Shown here: piece by piece, positions 42,715 to 51,000 of the stretch
How the letters are laid out: each line of letters opens with the position of its first letter
Position numbering within the stretch: position 1 is the first letter of the stretch
Assembly (NCBI RefSeq): GCF_023634065.1
Contig: NZ_JALKCV010000001.1
Location: 744,001-808,000 of the forward strand
Reading direction: 5' to 3'
Length of the DNA: 64,000 bases
Source of the DNA: Microbulbifer litoralis
GTDB lineage: Bacteria > Pseudomonadota > Gammaproteobacteria > Pseudomonadales > Cellvibrionaceae
The notes under the pieces: model-generated
Database searches by the model: none
Seen by the model: only the letters and a program-made list of their open reading frames with translations
Told to the model about the DNA's origin: nothing
Translations under genes and position numbers: made by a program

Positions 42715-44094
42715 TCAGCCGCGTTCGAAGACCGCCATGGATTCCACGTGCGCCGTATGCGGGAACATGTCCATGACACCGGCACCGGTCAGGCGATAGC
42801 CGAGGCCCGCCAGCTCGCCGGCATCCCGCGCCAGGGTGGCCGGGTTGCAGGACACGTAGACGATCTTTTTTGCGTCAAAGCGGGCCAGCTGGCGCACCAC
42901 TTCCAGCGCGCCGCTGCGCGGCGGGTCCAGCAGGATGCGATCGAAGCCGCCCTCCGCCCAGGCGTGGGACCTGATATCCCGCGTCAGGTCGGCAGCGTGG
43001 AACTGCACATTGTCCAGGCCGTTGCGGGCGGCGTTGTCGATGCCGCGCTGCATCAGTGCGCCCTCGCCCTCCACCCCCACCACGTTCCCGGCGCGGCGCG
43101 CCAGCGGCAGGGTGAAGTTGCCCAGGCCGCAGAACAGGTCCAGTACCCGCTCGCCGGGTTGCGGGTCCAGCAGTGCCACCGCGCGACTGACCATCTGCCG
43201 GTTGATCTCAAAATTGACCTGGATAAAGTCGAGCGGGTGGAACGCCAGCGCCAGGTCGAATTCCGGCAGGCGATAACCGAGCCGCTCCTCGCCGCCGAGC
43301 GGCCAGATACGGTGGGCGCTGGCCGCATCGCCGGGCTGCAGGTACAGGTGGATACCGCTGTCCGCGGCGAAGGAGAGCCAGCGCTGCCGGTCCGCATCCG
43401 CCAGCGGTTTCAGGTGGCGCAACACGATGGCCGCGGTATCGTCGCCGACCGCCACCTCCAGTTGCGAAAAGTGCGCGCGACCCGCGCTGCCGGCCACCAG
43501 TTGTTTCAGCTGCGGAATATGTTCGGCGATCGCCGGGTGCAGCACGTGGCACTCGCGGATATCGGTCAGTTCATTGGAGCGCTTCCTGCGGAAGCCGAAC
43601 ACCAGTTCACGCGCCGCCTTTCCTTTTCCCGCCCCCTTTTTCACTTCGCGGATGCCAATGCGCCCCTTGCGCCGATAGCCAAAAGACTCCGCCACCAGTG
43701 GCGGCAGGATTTCCGGCACCCGCAGATCGCCGAAGCGTGCCAGCTGGTCCAGCAGGATTTTCTGCTTTTCCGCAATCTGCACCGGCGGCTGCAGATGCTG
43801 CAGCGAACAGCCGCCGCACAGATCCACGTGTGGACAGCGCGGCGCGCAGCGATCCGCGGACGGCTGCAGGATTTCCACCGCCGCGCCCTCGTCGAATTTC
43901 GAACGCCGCGCCGTGTACCGGAAGGCGACCGACTCGCCCGGCAGTGCATTGTCGATAAAGACCGTCTTGCCACCGACGCGGGCGATGCCGCGCATATCGT
44001 GGCTGAATGTTTCCACCCGTGCCTGCGCTTTTGCGGGCAGCGTTTTTTGCGGGCTTTTTTTCGGGGAGAAGAAACGGGGTCTGCTGGTGGCCAT
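42715..44094 (-). CDS. rlmD: 23S rRNA (uracil-1939-C5)-methyltransferase RlmD
   Basis: A 459-residue SAM-dependent methyltransferase that modifies U1939 of 23S rRNA. An N-terminal TRAM domain (VETFSHDMRGIARVGGKTVFIDNALPGE in part) is followed by iron-sulfur cysteines C83, C87, C93 and C96. The methyltransferase core has LDLFCGLGNFTLPLA, ILLDPPRSGALEV and the catalytic-cysteine region YVSCNPATLARD. Full length for the family. RlmC or TrmA are less likely because of the TRAM domain and size. Confidence 0.95.
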   Translation of the reverse strand: MATSRPRFFSPKKSPQKTLPAKAQARVETFSHDMRGIARVGGKTVFIDNALPGESVAFRYTARRSKFDEGAAVEILQPSADRCAPRCPHVDLCGGCSLQHLQPPVQIAEKQKILLDQLARFGDLRVPEILPPLVAESFGYRRKGRIGIREVKKGAGKGKAARELVFGFRRKRSNELTDIRECHVLHPAIAEHIPQLKQLVAGSAGRAHFSQLEVAVGDDTAAIVLRHLKPLADADRQRWLSFAADSGIHLYLQPGDAASAHRIWPLGGEERLGYRLPEFDLALAFHPLDFIQVNFEINRQMVSRAVALLDPQPGERVLDLFCGLGNFTLPLARRAGNVVGVEGEGALMQRGIDNAARNGLDNVQFHAADLTRDIRSHAWAEGGFDRILLDPPRSGALEVVRQLARFDAKKIVYVSCNPATLARDAGELAGLGYRLTGAGVMDMFPHTAHVESMAVFERG

Positions 44095-44180
44095 AGAAGT
44101 CAGTTACAAAAGGCGTAGGGTGCGCCGTGCGCACCGGGAAGATCCGGATATTGTACCGCCCATACGGTGCCCCCTTGTAT

Positions 44181-44888
44181 CTACAGTACCAGGCGGTGGC
44201 CGCTGTCCCGCAGCCAGCGGCGCAATTCCCGGTAGCGCGGGCAGACGGATTCCACCAGTTGCCAGAAGGCGCGGCTGTGGTTGTGGTGGCGCAGGTGGCA
44301 GACTTCGTGGGCCACCAGGTAATCCACCACCGGCTCCGGCGCCAGGCACACCAGCCAGTTGTACTGCAGTTCGCCGCGAATGGTGCAGTGGCCCCACTTG
44401 CTTTTGGTGCGGCGCACGCGCACCGAGGAGAACGGCAGGCCCAGTCGATCGGCATAGTACGCCGACTTGTCCGCCAGCATGGCCAGCGCCTCGCGCTGGT
44501 AGAGCTTGTGCAGGGCGGCCTGCAATTGCGCTTCGGATGGGTCGCGGTAGCGGCTGTAGAGACGGATGGCACGGTCGGAAATCCCCGCGCCCGCCGGCCG
44601 CGCCGCGCGCTCGAGCGGCAGCTTCTGCCCCAGCCAGGGAAAGCTGGCCCCGAATCCGTAGCGGTGCTGCGGAATCTCCGCCGCGCGCACCTCGGCGCGC
44701 AGCAACTGGGTCCGCACCCACTGGATATTCTCCTGCAGGAAACGGTGTCCGTGGCGCGCGGCGCAGCGCTGCGGGATGCGCACTTCAACGCCGGATTCCG
44801 CCAGCACCAGCCCCAGCCGCTTGCGCCGCGGCGAGCGCACCAGGCGGTAGGGAATATCCTCGTAGCGATGCTGTTCGGCAGAACTCAT
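44181..44888 (-). CDS. YgjP-like metallopeptidase (M48-related)
   Basis: A 235-residue YgjP/DUF45-type zincin. The zinc motif is HEVCHLRHHNHSRAFW in the C-terminal third, preceded by SKWGHCTIRGELQYNWLVCLAP. The N-terminal half (RLVRSPRRKRLGLVLAESGVEVRIP in part) matches the family lead. Its ATG overlaps the stop of the upstream thioesterase gene by four bases (ATGA), so the two are coupled. YgjP-like proteins are predicted metal-dependent hydrolases of unclear substrate. Confidence 0.9.
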   Translation of the reverse strand: MSSAEQHRYEDIPYRLVRSPRRKRLGLVLAESGVEVRIPQRCAARHGHRFLQENIQWVRTQLLRAEVRAAEIPQHRYGFGASFPWLGQKLPLERAARPAGAGISDRAIRLYSRYRDPSEAQLQAALHKLYQREALAMLADKSAYYADRLGLPFSSVRVRRTKSKWGHCTIRGELQYNWLVCLAPEPVVDYLVAHEVCHLRHHNHSRAFWQLVESVCPRYRELRRWLRDSGHRLVL

Positions 44889-45316
44889 TGGCCGCCGTGG
44901 GGCACGACGGCCATGGTGATGCGGGAAATACAGCTCAGCTTGCCGCGCGGATCGCTGATGCGGATTTCCCACACCTGGCTGCTGCGGCCGATATGCACGG
45001 GCCTGGCGACGCCGGTAACCTCGCCCTCGGGCACCGGGCGCAGGTGGTTGGCGTTGATCTCCTGGCCCACGCAGTAGAACTTGTCCGTATCCACCACCAG
45101 GTTGGCGGCAATGGAACCCAGGGTCTCCGCCAGCACCACGCTGGCGCCGCCGTGCAGTATGCCGAACGGCTGGCGGGTGCGGCGATCCACCGGCAGGGTA
45201 CCCACCAGGTAGTCGTCGCCCAGTTCGGTCACCTGCATGCCGATATAGCCAGGCATGCAGCCGGCGGCGTTGTCATTGATCGCTTCCAGCGTGGGCGTGG
45301 AGTGCCAGATTGCCAT
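44885..45316 (-). CDS. hotdog-fold acyl-CoA thioesterase (YdiI/MenI-like)
   Basis: A 143-residue hotdog thioesterase of the PaaI superfamily. Key blocks follow E. coli YdiI (MenI) closely: LPVDRRTRQPFGILHGGASVVLAETLGS (in part), GQEINANHLRPVPEGEVTG and VWEIRISDPRGKLSCISRIT. It hydrolyses acyl- or aroyl-CoA thioesters. Whether it serves menaquinone synthesis here is unclear because no other men genes are seen. The ATG at 45316 is used; it couples to the YgjP-like gene downstream. Confidence 0.9.
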   Translation of the reverse strand: MAIWHSTPTLEAINDNAAGCMPGYIGMQVTELGDDYLVGTLPVDRRTRQPFGILHGGASVVLAETLGSIAANLVVDTDKFYCVGQEINANHLRPVPEGEVTGVARPVHIGRSSQVWEIRISDPRGKLSCISRITMAVVPHGGQ

Positions 45317-45361
45317 AGTGTTGTTTCCGGTTGGGGGGCCGCGGCCCCGGGAGGCCACGTC

Positions 45362-45994
45362 TCAGTAGAATCCGGGCCAGAACAGAAAATCGATACCGCT
45401 GCCGACGCCGAACCCGCTGTCGAAACCGAAGCCCCGGCCAAAACCGAAACCGCTGATGCGGAACATCTCCATATCCAGCAGCTGCCGCTCCCGGTTCAGG
45501 GACAGGCGCCGCATCTGCAGGCGGCGGATACGTTTCGGGTCCTCGGCCCCGGCCAGGGCGGCGTTCACCGCGAACAGCTGGCGCTCGACATGATCCTGTC
45601 GCGCCGCCAGGCGGCGGTACTCCCGCTCCACCTGGTAGTCGGCCAGGCCCTGCCGGTAGTAATCCAGGAACAGGTCCGCCGTGGGGCCGGTACAAACCCC
45701 CTGGTAGCTGCGCCCCTGGCGCCCGTAGCGATAGCCGTTTTCCGGTGTGCAGAACTGCTCCACGCCCTGCTCGTGGCCGCGCAGCCAGGCATCGCTGTCC
45801 ACGCGCACACCGTACTCCTGGCAGGTCTGCGCGATATCGTACACCAGCGTCTGGCTGCGGCCGCGGGCGCCGTCCGACACGCCGCGCTCATACCACTGGC
45901 CGGCGCGGCACTCCTCCTCGGATACCACGGCACAGCCGGCCAACAGGACCGGCAGCAGTATCGTCAGGTGCTTGATCGGGTTTATCCAACGCAT
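45362..45994 (-). CDS. DUF2799 lipoprotein
   Basis: A 210-residue lipoprotein with lipobox LLAGCA near residue 19. The N-terminal half fits DUF2799 (EEECRAGQWYERGVSDGARGR; WLRGHEQGVEQFCTPENGYRYGRQGRSYQGVC in part; DYYRQGLADYQVEREYRRLAAR). A Gly/Phe-rich tail (GFGFGRGFGFDSGFGVGSG) ends in WPGFY. Envelope location is likely; the function is unknown. The ATG at 45994 starts the signal peptide. Confidence 0.85.
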   Translation of the reverse strand: MRWINPIKHLTILLPVLLAGCAVVSEEECRAGQWYERGVSDGARGRSQTLVYDIAQTCQEYGVRVDSDAWLRGHEQGVEQFCTPENGYRYGRQGRSYQGVCTGPTADLFLDYYRQGLADYQVEREYRRLAARQDHVERQLFAVNAALAGAEDPKRIRRLQMRRLSLNRERQLLDMEMFRISGFGFGRGFGFDSGFGVGSGIDFLFWPGFY

Positions 45995-46064
45995 ACCGGG
46001 ATTGTCCCATGTCCGCAGTTTGTTGCCACCCCGTCCACCGCCATCCGGTCTCATCTGGGCGGCT

Positions 46065-46715
46065 TCAGCCGAAGCGCTTGTCGGCCACGAACGGATTCGT
46101 CTGCCGCTCCCGGCCGAAGGTGGACATGGGGCCATGGCCGGGGATGAAGCGCACCTCGTCGCCGAGCGGCCAGAGTTTCTCCTGGATCGAGCGGATCAGG
46201 GTATCGTGGTCGCCCTTGGGGAAATCGGTGCGGCCGATGGAGCCGGCAAACAGCACATCGCCCACCAGCGCCAGGTTACCGGGGCGGTGGAACAGGATCA
46301 CATGGCCGGGGGTGTGGCCGGGGCAGTGATGGATTTCCAGTTCCTCCCCGCCGACGGTCACGGTATCACCCTGCTGCAGCCAGCGGTCCGGAGTGAAGGT
46401 CTCCACCGGCGGGAAGCCGAACATCTGCGTCTGCAGCGACAGCTGTTCGATCCAGAAGGCGTCGTCCTCGTGCGGGCCCTCGATCGGCAATTGCAGCCGT
46501 TTCGACAGCTCGGCGGTGCCGCCCACATGGTCCAGGTGGCCGTGGGTCAGCAGGATTTTCTCCAGTTTCAGGCCGCGCTCTTCCACCGCGGCCAGGATCT
46601 TGTCCAGGTCTCCCCCCGGGTCCACCACCGCGGCGCGCAGGCTGTCATCGCACCAGAGCAGTGTGCAGTTCTGCTGGAAGGGCGTGACGGGAACGGTATG
46701 GAATTGCAGCGACAT
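46065..46715 (-). CDS. YcbL-type MBL-fold hydrolase (glyoxalase II-like)
   Basis: A 216-residue metallo-beta-lactamase-fold hydrolase of the YcbL/type II glyoxalase subgroup. The metal motif is LTHGHLDHVGG, with PGHTPGHVILF, LVGDVLFAGSIGRTDFP and FIPGHGPMSTFGRER. It lacks the long C-terminal domain of classical GloB. It may cleave S-lactoylglutathione or other thioesters. The ATG at 46715 is preferred to a GTG three codons earlier. Its promoter region is occupied by the inverted-repeat element at 46753-46928. Confidence 0.9.
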   Translation of the reverse strand: MSLQFHTVPVTPFQQNCTLLWCDDSLRAAVVDPGGDLDKILAAVEERGLKLEKILLTHGHLDHVGGTAELSKRLQLPIEGPHEDDAFWIEQLSLQTQMFGFPPVETFTPDRWLQQGDTVTVGGEELEIHHCPGHTPGHVILFHRPGNLALVGDVLFAGSIGRTDFPKGDHDTLIRSIQEKLWPLGDEVRFIPGHGPMSTFGRERQTNPFVADKRFG

Positions 46716-46752
46716 AGACGGCACCAGTACTTCTGCTGGAAATGTGCGCTTA

Positions 46753-46928
46753 GTGTACTATCTCGCGCTATATGCGGATATCAGAGCACCCCAAAATGTT
46801 CACAGCAAGGCGCCGCTCGCAGGGAATGGCGGGCCCCATTTGCAAAAGCGGCAACGCCGCGGTGGACATTTTGGGGCGCTCCCTCCGGGCGGCCCGCTGA
46901 TATCTGCATATAGTGCGAGATAGTGCAC
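46753..46928. mobile_element. 176-bp MITE-like inverted-repeat element
   Basis: Outer arms of 32 bases (46753-46784 and 46897-46928) are inverted copies with three mismatches. Inner 19-base arms (46785-46803 and 46862-46880, core CCCCAAAATGT) also pair with two mismatches; the right side has 16 extra bases between inner and outer arms. There is no coding capacity. It lies between two minus-strand genes and ends three bases before the next gene's stop codon. Confidence 0.75.
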
Positions 46929-46930
46929 GA

Positions 46931-47827
46931 CTATACCGCGGCTGCCGCGCGGTTTCGCGCCGGGGCCAGCGGGCGCCGGGTGCGGTTTTTCTTCAACAGC
47001 TCGCGCAGGTCCTCCAACAGTTGCTGCCGCACCAGTGCCTCATTCCAGTAGCCGTCGTGGGAGACCAGCTGCGGCCCCCAGTGGGCGGCGCCCCAGTCCG
47101 CCAGCGGACGCGTCTCGTAATCGCGGTAGACCGCCTGGTTGTACGACGGCGAAAGCGGTTTCAGCGGCCAGCCGAAGAGATCGTCCGGGTGATAGAAGTT
47201 CTTCCAGCGGAAGTTGTAGCCGCGGGTGTCGGAGGTCACGGCCTGAATCTGGTCACGCGGCATGCCCGCGCACCAGAGCGGGTTGTTGGCGCCGAGGGTG
47301 TACCAATGGCTCAGGGTCTTGAGACGCAGGAACAGGTCCCGCGCCGAACCCTTGTGCACACCGCGCGGCCCGCCGTCGCGCCAGATGCCGTGGTTGATAC
47401 TGGGGCGCTGGGCGTCCCACAGGTAGTTGGAGAGATTGACGCAGCCCACCGAGTGACTGAGCAGTACCACCGGCGCCGTGTCGCCGGCCGCGGCCGCGGC
47501 TTTCTCGAGGGTGGCGTAGATCGCCTGCTGGGCCTTTTCGTAGTTGCCGCCGCGGCTTTGCAGTTCGTTCATCTGCGCGGCGCTCTCGGCCAGGCCGTAG
47601 AGCAGGAACTTGCGCGCGCGCAGGAAATCCATATCGCGCTTCTGCATGCCCTCGAACACCCGCTCGATGTTGGTCTGCAGGTGCCCCTGGCAGAGAATGG
47701 TATCGCAGTGCAGGCGCGACCAGTCCTCCTGCCCGAGGCCCTCGCGCAGTGCGGCAAACAGCGGATCGGCGAAGCTTTCGTCCACCGCCCCCATACCCGG
47801 TGCTGCCAGAATCACGATATCGGCCAT
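46931..47827 (-). CDS. alpha/beta-hydrolase-like protein
   Basis: A 298-residue cytoplasmic protein. It starts with a hydrophobic strand typical of alpha/beta hydrolases (MADIVILAAPGMGAVDESFADPLF in part) and has a nucleophile-elbow-like VVLLSHSVGCVNLSNYLWD (Ser in SHSVG). A C-terminal His (LVSHDGYWNEALV) could complete a triad. The tail is basic. I do not recognise a named family with certainty, and the substrate is unknown. A MITE-like element abuts its 3' end. Confidence 0.65.
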   Translation of the reverse strand: MADIVILAAPGMGAVDESFADPLFAALREGLGQEDWSRLHCDTILCQGHLQTNIERVFEGMQKRDMDFLRARKFLLYGLAESAAQMNELQSRGGNYEKAQQAIYATLEKAAAAAGDTAPVVLLSHSVGCVNLSNYLWDAQRPSINHGIWRDGGPRGVHKGSARDLFLRLKTLSHWYTLGANNPLWCAGMPRDQIQAVTSDTRGYNFRWKNFYHPDDLFGWPLKPLSPSYNQAVYRDYETRPLADWGAAHWGPQLVSHDGYWNEALVRQQLLEDLRELLKKNRTRRPLAPARNRAAAAV

Positions 47828-48128
47828 TTTCTGCCCCTGTTTTATTCTCGTACGGCGCTCTGCGGATACTTATTGTGAATAAGACCCGCCTGTCACTCTT
47901 GTTCTTGCTAACGGGCACCGCTGAATTAGACGAAACTACCACTTGGGCCACAGTTTGCAAACTTTGGCCGCATTTCCCACCAGGATCTGCCATCTGGCCG
48001 CGGGGATGGCGCGCAAAGTGCCTACGCCCCGCGACGGGAGGATGTCACAGCCCTGTCCCGATGGGATTCTAATAGTGCATAATTGCGCCTGTACAAAATT
48101 CACACAAAACAAGACCGCGCAACCAGCG
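47828..48128. other. intergenic region upstream of malT
   Basis: 301 bases without a gene, between the divergent hydrolase-like gene and malT. It holds a 24-bp near-perfect palindrome (separate entry) and the malT promoter, which I cannot place exactly. Confidence 0.5.
47946..47969. promoter_or_regulatory. 24-bp near-perfect palindrome, possible operator
   Basis: Eleven of twelve base pairs match around the centre AGTTTGCAAACT. It lies about 160 bases before the malT start and about 120 before the divergent gene start. The size suits a dimeric repressor such as a LacI-type protein. No regulator gene for it is identified. Confidence 0.5.
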
Positions 48129-50855
48129 ATGCTACTGACTTCCAAATACAGCCTGCCGGACTGCCCCGAGCACACGCTGCCGCGGCCGCGACTGTTGTCG
48201 CTGCTGGACGACAGCCACAGCGACCAGTTGCTGCTGATCACGGCGCCGGCCGGTTACGGTAAAACCACCCTGGTCTCGTCCTGGGCCCTGACCCAGGACA
48301 GCCCGGTGGCCTGGTTCTCGCTCGACGCCAGCGACAACGACCCGGCGCAGTTCTGCCGCTACCTGGTGGAGAGCGTGCACCGCGCCACCGGCAATGGTGT
48401 GCCCGAGACCCACAGCCTGCTGGCCGCCCAGCAGCACCCGGACGCGGCGCTGATCATCAGCCAGATGCTGGCGGAGCTGCGCGGCCTGCCCAGCGAGCTG
48501 CGCATCGTGCTCGACGACTACCACCAGATCGACGACCGCGCCGTGCACGACGCCACCCGCTTCCTGCTGCGCCACGCGCCGGCCGGTATCGGCGTGGTCC
48601 TCACCAGCCGCAGCCAGCCACCACTGGGCCTGGCCGCACTGCGCGTGGCCGGCCGCCTGCTGGAACTGGGCAGCACCGAACTGGCACTGACCGGCGAAGA
48701 GATCGCGCAACTGCTGAAGCAGCGACTGCCCTTCTCCCTCGACAGCGACCGCGTCGCCCAGCTGCACCAGTTGAGCGAGGGCTGGCCGCCGGCCGTACAG
48801 CTGTTCGCGCTGTCGGTGCGCGACCGCGCCGAGGTGGACCGCTACTTCGCCGAACTGGAACAGGGCCACAGCCATATCCTCGACTACCTGGCCGAGGAGG
48901 TCCTGGAACGCCTGGAACCGGATTTGCGCGAACTGCTGGCCACCACCTCCATCCTGGCCCGCGTCAACGCGCAGCTGGCAGAGCGCCTCAGCGGCCTCGA
49001 CGACGGCCAGCAACTGCTGGAGCAGACCGCGCGCCGCGGCCTGTTCCTGCAGGCACAGGATTCCAGCCGCCGCTGGTTCCGCTACCACCCGGTATTCGCG
49101 CGCTTCCTGCAGCGCCAGCTCACCGACCGCGCGCGGCTGGAACAGCTGCACAGCACCGCCAGCGACACCTGGCTGGAAATGAACGAACCGCTGGAGGCCC
49201 TGCGCCACGCCATGGAGGCCGGCGACAGCGAGCGCGCCGAACAGCTGCTGGCAGATCGCGGCGAACAGCTGCTGCGCGAGGGCCAGAACCGCCTGCTGAA
49301 AGACAGCCTCGACTGGCTGGGCGAGGACAAACTGCGCCGCAACGCCCGCTTCGCACTGATCGCCGCCAAACTGGCGCAGGAGAACTACGAACACGACCAG
49401 TGCGAGAAAACCCTGGCCGCCGCCGAGAGCTGGCTGCAGCGCCAGGATCCGGCCCAGTGGCGCGACTTCGAGGGCGCCTTCGCCGCCGCCCGCGCCCAGG
49501 CCGCGGTGTCCCGCGGCCAGACACTGCTGGCCAAGGAATACGCCGAAGAGGCGCTGACGCTGCTGCGGGGAAACCAACCCGGCGACCGCCTCGATGCGCT
49601 GCTGGTGACCGGCGAGACCGGTTTCTGCCTGGGCGAACTGGCGGCCGCCGAAACCCATATGCGCGAGGTGGAATCCCTGGCCCTGGCCGAGGGCGACTAC
49701 CCCGGCGCCACCTGGGCCGTCTGCCAGCAGACCGAGATCGCCATTGCCCAGGGCCTGATGAAAAAGGCCGACGCGCTACAGGAGCGCGCCCAGCGCCTGG
49801 TGCAGGAACACCACCTGGTGGGCCTGCCGATCTCCGAATTCATCTGCCGCCTGCGCGGCCAGCTGCAGTGGGAGCAGGTCGACCTGGACGGCGCCGCCGC
49901 CTCCGCCCGCCGCGGCATGCAGATCAACCGCAAGGTGGGCGAGCGCTGGCTGCTGCCGGAGTACACGCTGCTGCTGAAAGTGGCCCAGGCCCGCGGCGAG
50001 AAGGAGGAATCCCTGGAGTGGCTGGCGCGTATCGACCGCCTGATGGCCGGCGAACGCTACCATTTGGACTGGATCGCCAACGCCGATGCCGCGCGTATCC
50101 GCGCCTGGCGCGCGCTGGATGACCGCCCCGCCATCGCCGCCTGGCTGGAGCAGGCGCAGCCGGTGGCGGACAGGCCGGCCAACCACTTCGAGCAGTGCAA
50201 CGGCCGCAACCATGTGCGCGCCATGATCGAACTGCACCGCTGGTCCGACGCCAACCGCCTGCTGAGCCGCCTGCTACAGGTGGCACGCGACTGCGGCCTG
50301 GTGACCGACTGCCTGCGCAACCGGGTACTGGAAGCGCGCCTGTTGTGGCTGCGGGAGCAGCGCGGCGGCGCCATCGACGCCATCCGCGAGGCGCTGAGCA
50401 TCGCCGCCGAGCGCTCTTTCTGTGCCAGCTTCCTGCAGATCGGCAAACCGCTGATCGTGATCCTGAAAGCCGCCCTCGAAGACGGCGAGGCGAAGGGCAA
50501 CCTCAGCGACGCCGAGCGCGACCTGGCCCAGGCACTGATCCGCATGGCCCAGCAGCAACCGGAACTGGACGGCGGCATCCGTATCGAGCTGGACGAGACC
50601 ATCATCCGCGAGATCCTGGAAAGCGACGCGGTGCCGGACTTCCTGCGCCACTCGCCGCTGACCCCGCGCGAGTGGCAGGTCCTGAACGCCATCCACTCCG
50701 GCCTCTCCAACGAACGCATCGCCCGCCACTTCAAGGTGGCACCGAGCACCATCAAGACCCATATCCGCAGCCTGTACCAGAAGCTGGACGTCAAGGACCG
50801 CCAGGAGGCGATCGCGCTGGCGGAGCAGATGTTGCGTTCGGTGCAGGATCAGTAA
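48129..50855 (+). CDS. malT: MalT-like LuxR-family transcriptional activator
   Basis: A 908-residue ATP-dependent activator of the STAND class. The N-terminal NTPase has Walker A ITAPAGYGKTTLVSSW (near residues 37-52) and RIVLDDYHQIDD. A long TPR-like helical sensor domain follows, and a LuxR helix-turn-helix ends the protein (SPLTPREWQVLNAIHSGLSNERIARHFKVAPSTIKTHI in part). Length and layout match E. coli MalT (901 residues), which senses maltotriose. The alpha-glucosidase gene 145 bases downstream, with a MalT-box match in front, supports the assignment. Confidence 0.88.
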   Translation: MLLTSKYSLPDCPEHTLPRPRLLSLLDDSHSDQLLLITAPAGYGKTTLVSSWALTQDSPVAWFSLDASDNDPAQFCRYLVESVHRATGNGVPETHSLLAAQQHPDAALIISQMLAELRGLPSELRIVLDDYHQIDDRAVHDATRFLLRHAPAGIGVVLTSRSQPPLGLAALRVAGRLLELGSTELALTGEEIAQLLKQRLPFSLDSDRVAQLHQLSEGWPPAVQLFALSVRDRAEVDRYFAELEQGHSHILDYLAEEVLERLEPDLRELLATTSILARVNAQLAERLSGLDDGQQLLEQTARRGLFLQAQDSSRRWFRYHPVFARFLQRQLTDRARLEQLHSTASDTWLEMNEPLEALRHAMEAGDSERAEQLLADRGEQLLREGQNRLLKDSLDWLGEDKLRRNARFALIAAKLAQENYEHDQCEKTLAAAESWLQRQDPAQWRDFEGAFAAARAQAAVSRGQTLLAKEYAEEALTLLRGNQPGDRLDALLVTGETGFCLGELAAAETHMREVESLALAEGDYPGATWAVCQQTEIAIAQGLMKKADALQERAQRLVQEHHLVGLPISEFICRLRGQLQWEQVDLDGAAASARRGMQINRKVGERWLLPEYTLLLKVAQARGEKEESLEWLARIDRLMAGERYHLDWIANADAARIRAWRALDDRPAIAAWLEQAQPVADRPANHFEQCNGRNHVRAMIELHRWSDANRLLSRLLQVARDCGLVTDCLRNRVLEARLLWLREQRGGAIDAIREALSIAAERSFCASFLQIGKPLIVILKAALEDGEAKGNLSDAERDLAQALIRMAQQQPELDGGIRIELDETIIREILESDAVPDFLRHSPLTPREWQVLNAIHSGLSNERIARHFKVAPSTIKTHIRSLYQKLDVKDRQEAIALAEQMLRSVQDQ

Positions 50856-50924
50856 GGAACACGACTGTAGCCCCTGTTCGTTTGCCCAGACACGCCGGAG
50901 GCCTCCGCCCCTCCCACCCCCACG

Positions 50925-50934
50925 GGGGAGGAGG
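50925..50934 (+). promoter_or_regulatory. MalT-box match upstream of alpha-glucosidase
   Basis: GGGGAGGAGG fits the MalT consensus GGGGA(T/G)GAGG exactly and lies 66 bases before the alpha-glucosidase start. A second copy in reverse orientation with one mismatch is at 50902-50911 (CCTCCGCCCC). The same stretch can fold as a hairpin ending malT, so the match may be incidental. Confidence 0.5.
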
Positions 50935-51000
50935 CATCCCCCGTCCTAGCCCCTCATACTGCACCCTATCCTAATAAACGACGATCCAACGGACTGAGTT

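Noticed and set aside
48132-49658. 508-codon open frame on the minus strand opposite malT
   Set aside because: GC-rich genes leave long open antisense frames. This one is Gln/Ala/Val-rich, has no domain or ribosome site, and lies wholly inside malT.
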